Source: Phycisphaeraceae bacterium
GTDB lineage: Bacteria > Planctomycetota > Phycisphaerae > Phycisphaerales > UBA1924
Assembly: GCA_019636495.1 (NCBI GenBank)
Contig: JAHBXL010000017.1
Span: 52,583-116,582 of the forward strand
Length of the DNA: 64,000 bases
Direction: 5' to 3'
The translations under genes and the position numbers were made by a program. This document shows positions 25,725 to 33,638 of the stretch, piece after piece (the first letter of the stretch is position 1; every line of letters starts with the position of its first letter). The notes below the pieces were generated by a model. It searched no databases and was not told the origin of the DNA. It saw only the letters and a list, made by a program, of their open reading frames with translations.

Positions 25725-26339
25725 ATGACCGATCGCCACGATGCTTCCGAGACGCGCCCCGCCGGTCGCCCGGGCGGGGCGTTGTCGCGCGATGAGGGAG
25801 GGCGCGATACCCGACTGCTCGCCGCGCTGGCACGCGGAGACCACGATGCGCTCGCGGCTTTGTACGAAGCATGGTTCGGACGCGCGCTGGGGCTTGCGCG
25901 GGCCATCACGCGGCGGGATGAGTCGTTCTGTCTTGACGTGGTGCAGGAGACGTTCGTGCGCATCATCGACCACGCGCCTCGGCTTTCGCGGCTGGCGACA
26001 CGCGACGACCTGGACCGCTGGATCGGCGCAGTGGTGCGCTCCGCGGCGATCGACCTGCTGCGGAAGGAGTTGCGGCGGTCGGCACGCGAGCAGAGGCTGG
26101 CGCGCAGCGCGGATAATCAAGGCGATGGTGTGGAGCGCGAACGGGCGGACTGGCTGCTCGAGCAACTTCGCGCGCTTGACCCCGAGGATGCGGAGTTGCT
26201 CGCGCTGCGATTCGGGCGCGGGGCGACGATCGAAAGCACGGCGAGGACCGTAGGTGTGACGATCGGCGCAGCGTACGGACGAATCCGCCGGGCGATCGCG
26301 CGGATGAAGGCCAGATTTCAGGAGATCGACCGTGAGTGA
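25725..26339 (+). CDS. ECF-type RNA polymerase sigma factor
   Basis: The product has 204 residues. Region 2 spans about residues 40-112: ALYEAWFGRALGLARAITRR, then CLDVVQETFVRI and LDRWIGAVVRSAAIDLLRKE. Region 4 spans about 145-200, with LDPEDAELLALRFGRGAT and a helix-turn-helix of ESTARTVGVTIGAAYGRIRRA type. Such factors redirect RNA polymerase to a small regulon, often including their own operon. The gene overlaps the downstream membrane protein gene by 8 bp, the standard sigma/anti-sigma layout. The N-terminal 25 residues are an extra polar extension. Confidence 0.88.
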   Translation: MTDRHDASETRPAGRPGGALSRDEGGRDTRLLAALARGDHDALAALYEAWFGRALGLARAITRRDESFCLDVVQETFVRIIDHAPRLSRLATRDDLDRWIGAVVRSAAIDLLRKELRRSAREQRLARSADNQGDGVERERADWLLEQLRALDPEDAELLALRFGRGATIESTARTVGVTIGAAYGRIRRAIARMKARFQEIDRE

Positions 26340-26838
26340 CCACCGGGCACCTCAGACTGACGGCCTTTCCGCCGCGGGCGCAGCGCGGAAGGAGGCCATC
26401 CTCGGCATGTTGCACGAGCGGTTGCATACCCGCGTGCGCCGAAAGAGGGCCGCGCGCGCGGGCACAACCGTCGCGGCGATGATCGTGCTGGGGGCAGGTG
26501 TATGGATCGCGCTCCCCGGCGCGCTGCCAAAGGACAAGCCGGCACGGCATATCCCGCTCGCGGATGGCACAGTGGAGTTGCGCAGCGCGCCCGACTCGAG
26601 CGTGTCTGAAGGCGGCCTTTCGGCGGCCTCTCAGGGGCGCGTGACGGTGCGGATCGTCTCGATGGCGGTTGTCGATGCCGCGCCCTGCGAGATTGCGCCA
26701 ATGGCCGGCGTCTGCCTGCTGAACGATGAGCAGTTGCTGGCCGCGCTGGCGGAGGCTGGTCAGCCATCGGGGTTGGTCCGGGTCGGCGGTCGCGCAGTGA
26801 TTGTGCCTCGCGATGCGCACGCAGGCGACCTTGACTGA
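26332..26838 (+). CDS. Single-pass membrane protein, likely anti-sigma factor
   Basis: The product has 168 residues from a GTG at 26332 inside the end of the sigma gene. A cytoplasmic helix (KEAILGMLHERLHTRVRRKR) precedes one membrane segment at about residues 43-62, and about 100 residues follow outside. Position, overlap and topology fit an anti-sigma factor that holds the ECF factor at the membrane. No zinc-binding anti-sigma (HxxxCxxC) motif is present, so the assignment rests on context. The outer part has two cysteines that could form a disulphide. Confidence 0.6.
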   Translation: MSDHRAPQTDGLSAAGAARKEAILGMLHERLHTRVRRKRAARAGTTVAAMIVLGAGVWIALPGALPKDKPARHIPLADGTVELRSAPDSSVSEGGLSAASQGRVTVRIVSMAVVDAAPCEIAPMAGVCLLNDEQLLAALAEAGQPSGLVRVGGRAVIVPRDAHAGDLD

Positions 26839-26887
26839 GCCGATGCCACCCAGCCACGGCGTGGAGAACGACGCTAGAGTGATCGGC

Positions 26888-27280
26888 ATGTCGCCGTGGC
26901 TTCCCCAAACGACCGACTGGCTGCTCGCGCTTGCGGCGGAGCCGCAGAGGGCGCTGCCGGAGAACTTCCGCGGCGCGGCCGCGCTGCTGCTTGCGGTGGC
27001 GTTGATGACGGTGATCTTTGCGACGGTGTGGCTGGTGCTGGCGCGGCGGCGCGCGCGGCCGGAGGGCACGCGGCCCAAGAAGCGCAAGCCGCCGGGAGCG
27101 AGCGCATGGAGTGAATCCTCGCGGCGGCTGCCGATGCCGCCTGATGAAGAAGGTGATCGCGGGGACACCAAGGACATCGATCCATCGGACCTTTCGCCGG
27201 GCGATGTGGACCTTCGACCGCCGGATGATGACGAGCCGGGGCCCGACGGGGGACGTGGCGGATGGCGAGGCGGGCGATGA
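26888..27280 (+). CDS. Small single-pass membrane protein of unknown function
   Basis: The product has 130 residues from the ATG at 26888. One hydrophobic segment (ALLLAVALMTVIFATVWLVL, about residues 32-51) is followed by a basic patch (ARRRARPEGTRPKKRKPP) and then a disordered acidic tail rich in Asp, Pro and Gly. Its TGA overlaps the ATG of the SDR gene (ATGA). A -10-like TAGAGT ends 9 bases before the ATG and no ribosome-binding site is seen, so a leaderless start is possible. No family is recognised. Confidence 0.6.
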   Translation: MSPWLPQTTDWLLALAAEPQRALPENFRGAAALLLAVALMTVIFATVWLVLARRRARPEGTRPKKRKPPGASAWSESSRRLPMPPDEEGDRGDTKDIDPSDLSPGDVDLRPPDDDEPGPDGGRGGWRGGR

Positions 27281-28041
27281 GCGCGGGCGATCGGCCGGTG
27301 GCGCTGGTGACAGGCGGGGCGCGGCGCGTGGGGCGCGCAGTGTGCCTGTCGCTGGCCCGTGCGGGATGCGACGTGGTGCTGACGTACAACCGCAGCGCGG
27401 CCGACGCCGAGCGTACCGCGGCGGAGGCGCGCTCGCTCGGCGTTCGCGCCGAGCCTGTTGAACTCCGGATCGATGATGGCGCGGCGCCGGGGGCGGCATC
27501 GCGGATCGCGACGCTGAGCCCGCGCTGGGACGTGCTGGTGCACAACGCCTCCTCGTATGAGCCCTCGCCGCTGCCGGGCCTGACCGCGGAGCGCGCGCAG
27601 CGCGACTACGCCGTGAACGCGCTGGCGCCGCTGCTTCTGTCGCGTGCCTTGGCGCCTGCGCTCGCGGCATCGTCGCTCCCCGGCGGCGGCGCGATCGTGG
27701 CGATGGCCGACATCCACGCGCTGGGGGAACACGGCCTGCCGCGGGCGAACTTCATCAGTTACGCGATGTCGAAGGCCGCGCTGGTCGAGATGGTGAGGTC
27801 GCTGGCGCGCGAACTGGCACCGCGCGTGCGCGTGAACGCGGTCGCGCCGGGCGTGGTGGCGTGGCCCGAGGCCGGGCACGAATCCCATGAGCCCGCGCAG
27901 CGTGAATACCTGGCACGCGTCCCGCTCGGGCGAGCGGGCACGCCCGAAGACGCCGCGGAAGCCGTGCGGTGGCTCGCGCTCGATGCGCACTATGTGACCG
28001 GGCAGGTGCTGCGGCTGGATGGCGGTCGGTCGATGCTCTGA
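27277..28041 (+). CDS. Short-chain dehydrogenase/reductase, pteridine reductase-like
   Basis: The product has 254 residues. The cofactor motif TGGARRVGR (residues 12-20) has the TGGxxRxGR form typical of pteridine reductase and FolM, rather than the common TGxxxGIG. The loop LTYNRS fits NADPH binding. The conserved NAS is at 90-92 and the catalytic YxxxK is Y162-K166 (SYAMSKAAL). DIHALGEHGLP before it also fits the pteridine reductase group. A role in reducing dihydrofolate or dihydropterin is therefore likely but not proven. The start at 27277 overlaps the previous stop by 4 bp. Confidence 0.82.
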   Translation: MSAGDRPVALVTGGARRVGRAVCLSLARAGCDVVLTYNRSAADAERTAAEARSLGVRAEPVELRIDDGAAPGAASRIATLSPRWDVLVHNASSYEPSPLPGLTAERAQRDYAVNALAPLLLSRALAPALAASSLPGGGAIVAMADIHALGEHGLPRANFISYAMSKAALVEMVRSLARELAPRVRVNAVAPGVVAWPEAGHESHEPAQREYLARVPLGRAGTPEDAAEAVRWLALDAHYVTGQVLRLDGGRSML

Positions 28042-28044
28042 GGC

Positions 28045-29103
28045 TCACCCGCCCGCGTTGGCGAGCATCTCACGGCAGCCCTCGTGCCCCAGCAGCGCGC
28101 CGATCCGTGCGTGCTCGGCCGCGCTCGCGGCATCGCCGGCGCGCTCGAACCACGTCGCGGCCTGGAATCGCAACTCCGCATCATCGGGCGTGTCTTTCGC
28201 GGCATCGGCGTAGAGCCTGGCCGCATCGGCCGGGCGCTTGAGCAGGCCGTAGGTCTGGGCGAGGGTGGTCATGATGTCGCGCTCGCGCCGCGCCGCCGGT
28301 GGGAGCGCCAGCAGCAGCGTCGCGGCCCTCTCGGGCTCGCCCTGCCGGTTGAAGATCCTCGCGCGGACATGACGCCACCGCGCCACCTCGGGCTGCATGC
28401 GCTCGGCGTTCTCGAGATGCTGCGATGCAAGACCGAGCGCGTTCTTCTTCAGGGCCAGTTCCGCCAGAGTGCCCCACGCCTCGGCGAGTTCGGGATTGAG
28501 GTGCGCCGCGCGGACAAGGCTGGCGGTCGCCGCATCGTCTTCGCCCAGTTTGATCTGGATCATTGCCAGGTACAGCGGGTACCTCGCATCGGCAGGGTCG
28601 GCCAGTTGTGCAAGGTGGTAGTGCTCGGCGGCCTGTCGTGTCAGGCCGGCCTGGTTGGCGCACGTCCCGGCTTCGAACTGCAGACGCGCGTGCGCGGCGT
28701 TCATGGTCGACTGGCCGCCGCCGGCCGCCTCGATGGCGAACGCCGCTTCATACTGCGCGTACGCCGCGGCGAACTTCTTCTCGCCGACAAGGGACTGCGC
28801 AAGGGCCAGCCGCACGGTCTGGTTCTCAGGGCTCTGCTCCGCCAAGCGCGAGAGAATGGCCGACGCCTCCCCAAACTTGCCCTGCCGCGAATACACCGCC
28901 GCGGCGTCGAGACCGGCTTCGACGGCCTTGGCCGCATCGCGAGCCATCGCCGCGCCGTTCGTGCTGGCAGGCCCGCCCACGGCCATGCGAAACACGAACC
29001 AACCCACGCCTACCACGGCGATGGCCAGTGCGGCAACGGCCAGCAACGGGCCGATGGAACGACCGGAGTCCGGGGCATTGTGGCTTGGTTGGTCGGTCAT
29101 CAT
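28045..29103 (-). CDS. Membrane-anchored TPR-repeat protein
   Basis: The product has 352 residues from the ATG at 29103 (an ATG at 29100 is also possible). The N-terminus is inside, a hydrophobic segment lies at about residues 20-40 (LLAVAALAIAVVGVGWFVF), and the rest is outside. The remainder is built of 34-residue TPR-like helix pairs, for example GKFGEASAILSRLAEQSP, KFAAAYAQYEAAFAIE, NPELAEAWGTLAELALKK and RPADAARLYADAAKDTP. TPR domains bind partner proteins; the partner is unknown. It converges with the SDR gene, 3 bp apart, and diverges from valS. Confidence 0.8.
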   Translation of the reverse strand: MMTDQPSHNAPDSGRSIGPLLAVAALAIAVVGVGWFVFRMAVGGPASTNGAAMARDAAKAVEAGLDAAAVYSRQGKFGEASAILSRLAEQSPENQTVRLALAQSLVGEKKFAAAYAQYEAAFAIEAAGGGQSTMNAAHARLQFEAGTCANQAGLTRQAAEHYHLAQLADPADARYPLYLAMIQIKLGEDDAATASLVRAAHLNPELAEAWGTLAELALKKNALGLASQHLENAERMQPEVARWRHVRARIFNRQGEPERAATLLLALPPAARRERDIMTTLAQTYGLLKRPADAARLYADAAKDTPDDAELRFQAATWFERAGDAASAAEHARIGALLGHEGCREMLANAGG

Positions 29104-29285
29104 GCCAACTTTATCGGCTCGGCGGCTCATACACTCCGGTCGCCCTCCATCTCCCGCCCCCTCCCACCATTCGCCTTTCCGGGCCAGCCGCCGTTGCCAT
29201 GAGTAATCACCCCATTCAACCGCCCGCCCCGCTCGGCCGACCGGTCCACACGGCCGAGACTTCTGCAAACCCGGCAGAGTTCTCC

Positions 29286-32200
29286 ATGCCCTCGGCATAC
29301 AAGCCATCGGATGCCGAGCCGCGCATCACGCGGGCGTGGGATGAGGCCAAGCCGTTTCGTGCGGACCCTGCGCGCGTGCTGAGGGGGGAGGCCGAGCCCT
29401 ACTGCATTTTCATCCCCCCGCCGAACGTGACCGCCGCGCTGCACCTCGGGCATGCGCTGAACAACACGCTGCAGGACATTTTGGCGCGGGCGCACCGGAT
29501 GATGGGGTTCGAGACGCTGTGGATGCCGGGGACGGATCACGCGGGCATCGCGACGCAGGCGGTGGTTGAGAAGCGGGTGTGGCAGGAAGAAAAGAAGCGG
29601 CGGCACGACTTCACGCGCGAAGAGTTCATCGCGAAGATCCAGGCGTTCAAGGATGAGTACGAGAAGACCATCACCGATCAACTCAAGGTCATGGGGTGTT
29701 CGTGCGATTGGGACCGGCAGCGGTTCACGATGGATGAACAGTGTGCCGCGGCGGTGCGGGAGGCGTTCTTCCGCCTGTTCCGCGATGGGCTGATCTATCG
29801 CGGGAAGCGGCTGGTGAACTGGGACCCGGAGTTGAAGACGGCGGTGGCGGATGATGAGACGGATGAGATCGAGATCGAGACAGCGTTTTACTACATGCGG
29901 TATCCGCTGGTGCATCTGGGTGGCACGCCACTCCGTGGCGTGTCCGCTGCGGAGCAGCGGTATGTCCGGCCCGTGACGTGGGGAGAACTCGCACGCCGCG
30001 GCTATGCCGAGGCAGACCAGCACCCGGCGGATCAGCAGGCGTGGGTGACGGTCGCGACGACGCGGCCGGAGACGTACCTGGGCGATGCCGCGATCGGCAT
30101 GAACCCGCACGACCCGCGGCTGAAGGCGCTGGATGGTTTGTGGGTGCAGTTGCCGCTGGTGGGGCGCATCCTGCCGATTGTGGCGGATGAGTATGTGGTG
30201 CTGCCGAAGGCTCTTGGTGGCACCGCTCTCCAGAGCGGTGCCGAGCCCCTTGACAAGGGCCAGGAAACCAAGGCCGAGTATGCCACCGGCTTCCTGAAGG
30301 TGACGCCCGCGCACGACCAGAACGATTACGACCTGTATTTCCGCCGCAAAGAGCAGATCGACCGGAACTCGACGGGCACGGGGCTCATCAGCGTGATGGC
30401 TCCGGATGCTTCGATCTCGGACAAACACGGCTGGACCGACATCGGCGATGCGGGCGTGTTTTTGGGCCTCTCACGCGAAGATGCGAGGAAGAAGGTCGTC
30501 GCCGAATTCAAGGCACGCGGGCTGCTGGAGGGGACCAAGCCGTACAGGCAGACGGTGAAGATCTCCGACCGCTCCAAGGCGATCATCGAGCCGTACCTGA
30601 GCGACCAGTGGTTTGTGAAGGTCACCGATCCGCGCATGGCTCAGACGGCGAATGCGTCATTGGTGCCGGAGCAGCGATCACACCCCCTCCCAGAGGGAGG
30701 GGGCCGGGGGGAGGGCGCAGCCTTCGATGGCTCCATGTCCTTCCACCCCGCGCGGTACGCCAAGACGTTTGAGCACTGGCACGACAACATCCGCGACTGG
30801 TGCATCTCGCGCCAGCTTTGGTGGGGGCATCGGATTCCGGTGTGGAGTGTGGCGAATGCCCGCGCGGATGCGATTGAGTGGATTTCGCTTTCTGGACACC
30901 GCGACAAGCTGGCCATTACGACAGTTGACGAAATGACGTTCGCGTGTATTGGAACCCACGACGTTGGCGAGTTTGAGATGCTGGCAAAGCGTCTCTATAT
31001 CTTTGGCTTTGAACAAGACCCCGACGTCCTCGACACCTGGTTCTCCTCCGCGCTCTGGCCTCTGAGCACGCTCGGCTGGCCGGACCCGGCGAAGTTCAAC
31101 GCCGAGTCGAACAAGGGCCTGCTCGAGGCCTTCAACCCGTCATCGGTGCTTTGCACTGCGCGGGAAATCATCACGCTGTGGGTGTCGCGCATGGTGATGT
31201 TCAACCGGTACCTGCTTGCCGAGAACTCTGACACAAACACATTCACGCCCGGGCAGGTGCCCTTCAAAAACGTCTTCATCCACGCCGTCATCCAGGATGG
31301 CGATGGTCGCAAGATGAGCAAGTCGCTGGGCAACGGCGTCGATCCGCGCGACATCATCGAGTCGCACGGCGCGGACGCGATGCGCTTCACACTCACGCAG
31401 ATGGCGACCAACACGCAGGATGTCCGCCTGCCCGTGGCGATCGACCCGAAGACAGGCAAGAACTCCTCCCCCAAGTTCGATGCGGGCCGCAACTTCTGCA
31501 ACAAGCTCTGGAACGCCTCGCGGTTTGCGCTCACGATTTTGAGGAGGCCGCTGCGTGACTCAGCAACCAGCACAGGCCCGGCACGGAGTGCCGGGCCACC
31601 AGATGCACTGATCGACCGCTGGATGCTCTCCCGCCTCCACGCAGGCGTGAAGGATGTCGAAGCCGCGCTGGCCAACTACGAGTTTGCCAACTACGCGCAG
31701 ACGCTGTATGACCTGCTGTGGCGGGACTTCTGCGACTGGTACATCGAGGGCATCAAGCCCACCGTCGACTCTTCGCGCCGCCAGCGTGCTGTCCTCGCCC
31801 ACGCGCTGGAGACGATCGTGCGCCTTCTGCACCCGGTGACGCCGTTTGTGACCGAAGCCATCTGGGAGCATCTGCGGCACATCGAGACCGATGTGATCGA
31901 AGGAATCGATCTGGGTGCATCCCGCAAGGGCGGCCTGCTGTGCACGGCGGGCTGGCCGAAGATCGCCGATTCGCTGCGGGATGAGGCCGCGGAACGCGAG
32001 TTCGAGCGGCTGCGGTCGTTGATCACGTCGATCCGCGAGGTGCGCTCGCAGCACAACGTGCACGACCGCCGGAAGATCATGCTGCACGCGCCCGGAAACT
32101 CGGCGGCCGTGCTGTCGATCATCAATGCTCCAAACGCGTCGGGGCTCGTGCCCACGCTGGCGGGGCTTGGGGCGGTCACGGATGCCGCGCCATCGGCGGG

Positions 32201-32471
32201 CGGGGGCGCGCACGTCGCCTTCCGGTTTGAGGGGCACGAGTTGTACCTCTCAAACCTGGCCGACGCCGTGGACGCCTCCACCGAGAAGGCACGCCTCGAG
32301 AAACTCGTGGCCGACCTGCGCAAGACGATCGCGACGCTCAGCGGCCGTCTCAGCAACGCCGGGTACATGTCCAAGGCACCCGCGAAACTCGTCGAGGAGA
32401 CACGTTCGCAACTGGAGAAGGCTCAGGACGAACTTCGCGCTGCGCTCGAACATCTGGAGCGTGTGACGTGA
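29286..32471 (+). CDS. valS: Valyl-tRNA synthetase with four palindrome-encoded insertions
   Basis: The product has 1061 residues from the ATG at 29286, where MPSAYKPSDAEPRITRAW fits the family start; an in-frame ATG at 29199 would add 29 residues. Class I motifs are HLGH at 53-56 (PNVTAALHLGHAL) and KMSKS at 676-680. The editing-domain sequence TVATTRPETYLGD and the WCISRQLWWGHRIP motif are intact, as is the C-terminal coiled coil. ValRS is usually about 880-950 residues. Extra length includes segments encoded by palindromes near residues 213-220 and 312-319 (editing domain), 466-477 (before the WCISRQ motif) and 764-771 (before the anticodon-binding domain). It overlaps the next gene by 1 bp. 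Confidence 0.95.
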   Translation: MPSAYKPSDAEPRITRAWDEAKPFRADPARVLRGEAEPYCIFIPPPNVTAALHLGHALNNTLQDILARAHRMMGFETLWMPGTDHAGIATQAVVEKRVWQEEKKRRHDFTREEFIAKIQAFKDEYEKTITDQLKVMGCSCDWDRQRFTMDEQCAAAVREAFFRLFRDGLIYRGKRLVNWDPELKTAVADDETDEIEIETAFYYMRYPLVHLGGTPLRGVSAAEQRYVRPVTWGELARRGYAEADQHPADQQAWVTVATTRPETYLGDAAIGMNPHDPRLKALDGLWVQLPLVGRILPIVADEYVVLPKALGGTALQSGAEPLDKGQETKAEYATGFLKVTPAHDQNDYDLYFRRKEQIDRNSTGTGLISVMAPDASISDKHGWTDIGDAGVFLGLSREDARKKVVAEFKARGLLEGTKPYRQTVKISDRSKAIIEPYLSDQWFVKVTDPRMAQTANASLVPEQRSHPLPEGGGRGEGAAFDGSMSFHPARYAKTFEHWHDNIRDWCISRQLWWGHRIPVWSVANARADAIEWISLSGHRDKLAITTVDEMTFACIGTHDVGEFEMLAKRLYIFGFEQDPDVLDTWFSSALWPLSTLGWPDPAKFNAESNKGLLEAFNPSSVLCTAREIITLWVSRMVMFNRYLLAENSDTNTFTPGQVPFKNVFIHAVIQDGDGRKMSKSLGNGVDPRDIIESHGADAMRFTLTQMATNTQDVRLPVAIDPKTGKNSSPKFDAGRNFCNKLWNASRFALTILRRPLRDSATSTGPARSAGPPDALIDRWMLSRLHAGVKDVEAALANYEFANYAQTLYDLLWRDFCDWYIEGIKPTVDSSRRQRAVLAHALETIVRLLHPVTPFVTEAIWEHLRHIETDVIEGIDLGASRKGGLLCTAGWPKIADSLRDEAAEREFERLRSLITSIREVRSQHNVHDRRKIMLHAPGNSAAVLSIINAPNASGLVPTLAGLGAVTDAAPSAGGGAHVAFRFEGHELYLSNLADAVDASTEKARLEKLVADLRKTIATLSGRLSNAGYMSKAPAKLVEETRSQLEKAQDELRAALEHLERVT
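29922..29944 (+). repeat. Coding palindrome in valS, GGCACGCCAC stem
   Basis: Arms GGCACGCCAC (29922-29931) and GTGGCGTGTC (29935-29944) surround a TCC loop. The stem has ten pairs including one G-U. GGT precedes it, as in the copy at 30219. It is read as GGTPLRGVS in the ValRS editing domain. The TCC loop and GTGGC start match the GCCCGGCAC-type units, with a different stem sequence that still pairs. Confidence 0.8.
30219..30242 (+). repeat. Coding palindrome in valS, GGCACCGCTCT stem
   Basis: Arms GGCACCGCTCT (30219-30229) and AGAGCGGTGCC (30232-30242) pair perfectly over 11 bp around CC. It is read in the same frame as the unit at 29922, as GGTALQSGA. It sits in an insertion of about 25-30 residues between DEYV and the TGFLKVTPAHD block of the editing domain. 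Confidence 0.85.
30683..30715 (+). repeat. Coding palindrome in valS, CCCCCTCCC stem with G-rich tail
   Basis: Arms CCCCCTCCC (30683-30691) and GGGAGGGGG (30695-30703) surround AGA, followed by a tail CCGGGGGGAGGG. This hairpin plus G-rich tail resembles a widely distributed bacterial REP type. Read in frame it gives HPLPEGGGRGEG, in a ValRS insertion just before the FHPARYAKTF block. Confidence 0.8.
31576..31599 (-). repeat. Coding palindrome in valS, GTG-GCCCGGCAC type (inverted)
   Basis: Arms GCCCGGCAC (31576-31584) and GTGCCGGGC (31588-31596) surround GGA, followed by CAC. It is identical to the inverted E2 copy at 18875-18898 but is read in a different frame, as GPARSAGPP. It lies between the LWNASRFAL block and the DRWMLSRL helix. 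Confidence 0.9.
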
Positions 32472-33580
32472 TGGTTGATCGCTCCCGGCAGCGCAGGGCG
32501 GCCGCTGCGTGCATCGGCGCGGTACCGCTCTTGCTGTGCATTGTCGCGTGCAGCGGGCCGCGGGCCGGGGCCGGGGCCGCGAGTGATCGCGCGGTCGCAC
32601 CGACCACGGCAACAGCGGCGGAGTCGGTCGAGCCGTGGACGTTTGACAATGACACGGGCGCGATTCTTCGGACAGCGCACTTCCGTGTGTATACCACGCA
32701 ACTGGACCCGATTCTCACGCAGCGGCTGCCGGGTTTTCTGGAGGGCGCGCTGCGGCACTACCGCGGCGCGATCCCGAACGCGGCGGGCGCGCCGCCCCTG
32801 CCCCCGCCGCCGATGAAACTCGACACCTTCATCATGCGCAACCGCGCGCAGTGGGAGCGGCTGACCAAGCAGTTGCTGGCCGAACGCGCAGGGCCGTATC
32901 TCAAGATCCCGCGAGGCGGGTTTGCCTATGGCGGGCGGGCCCTGCTGTTCGACATCGGCACGCACGACACCATGGCCATCCTCGCGCACGAGGGCTGGCA
33001 TCAATACGTGCAGCGCACCTTCGCGCAGCCGATTCCGATCTGGCTGGACGAGGGGCTCGCGGCGTACATGGAAGGGCACCGCTGGGGCGCGCCCGATGCA
33101 CGGACCGGCAGCGCGCCCGTGTTCCTGCCGTGGGCCAACACCGAGCGCTTCGATGCGCTGCGCGATGCCGAGTCCCGCGGCGAACTGCTGCCGCTTTCTC
33201 GGCTGCTCGAGTCGGCCCCGGGGAACCTCATCGGCCCCGGCGGCGATGCGCGAGAGGCGCTGACGTATTACGCACAGGTGTGGGCGCTGGCGCATTTCCT
33301 CGTCGAGGGCGAGGGCGGCAAGTACCGGCACGAACTGGCCGCGCTGCTGTCCGACGCCGCCGAGGGCCGCGTGACGCGCCGCCTGGGCGCGGTGTTCGGG
33401 CCCGAGGGCACGCGGATACTGTCGCTTCGGCAGGGGCCGGGCGTGTTCCTGGCGTACTTCAACCGCGATCTGGCCGCTGCCGAGCGCGAGTACCTCGATT
33501 TTGTCAACGCGGTGGTGCGGCCGGGCTCGCGCGGGCCGATCGTCGAGGGCCGTTCGCCGTTGGCCGTCGCCCCGAGGTGA
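32471..33580 (+). CDS. Lipoprotein with DUF1570-like HExxH peptidase domain
   Basis: The product has 369 residues. The ATG at 32471 overlaps the valS stop (TGATG). The signal peptide ends in a lipobox with C27 (LLCIVAC), so the protein is probably lipid-anchored. The metal motif HEGWH is at 173-177, followed 17 residues later by WLDEGLAAYMEG, the glutamate-bearing segment of gluzincins. This HExxHQ plus DEGLA-x-Y-x-E layout matches DUF1570-type putative peptidases common in planctomycetes. It probably acts in the periplasm. The substrate is unknown, and the link to valS is likely only transcriptional. Confidence 0.75.
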   Translation: MVDRSRQRRAAAACIGAVPLLLCIVACSGPRAGAGAASDRAVAPTTATAAESVEPWTFDNDTGAILRTAHFRVYTTQLDPILTQRLPGFLEGALRHYRGAIPNAAGAPPLPPPPMKLDTFIMRNRAQWERLTKQLLAERAGPYLKIPRGGFAYGGRALLFDIGTHDTMAILAHEGWHQYVQRTFAQPIPIWLDEGLAAYMEGHRWGAPDARTGSAPVFLPWANTERFDALRDAESRGELLPLSRLLESAPGNLIGPGGDAREALTYYAQVWALAHFLVEGEGGKYRHELAALLSDAAEGRVTRRLGAVFGPEGTRILSLRQGPGVFLAYFNRDLAAAEREYLDFVNAVVRPGSRGPIVEGRSPLAVAPR

Positions 33581-33605
33581 CCCGGCATCGATTGCCCGCC
33601 GTCTC

Positions 33606-33611
33606 TATACT
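33606..33611 (+). promoter_or_regulatory. Candidate -10 element (TATACT)
   Basis: TATACT lies 27 bases before the ATG of the DUF1015 gene at 33639, with the ribosome-binding site GCAGGAG between them. No convincing -35 element is found at 16-18 bp. Confidence 0.4.
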
Positions 33612-33638
33612 CGCCGCCCGCGGGTGCAGGAGAACGAA

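Noticed and set aside
28563..29285. Long N-terminal extension of valS.
   Set aside because: The sequence is antisense to the TPR gene and has no synthetase features; homology begins at 29286.
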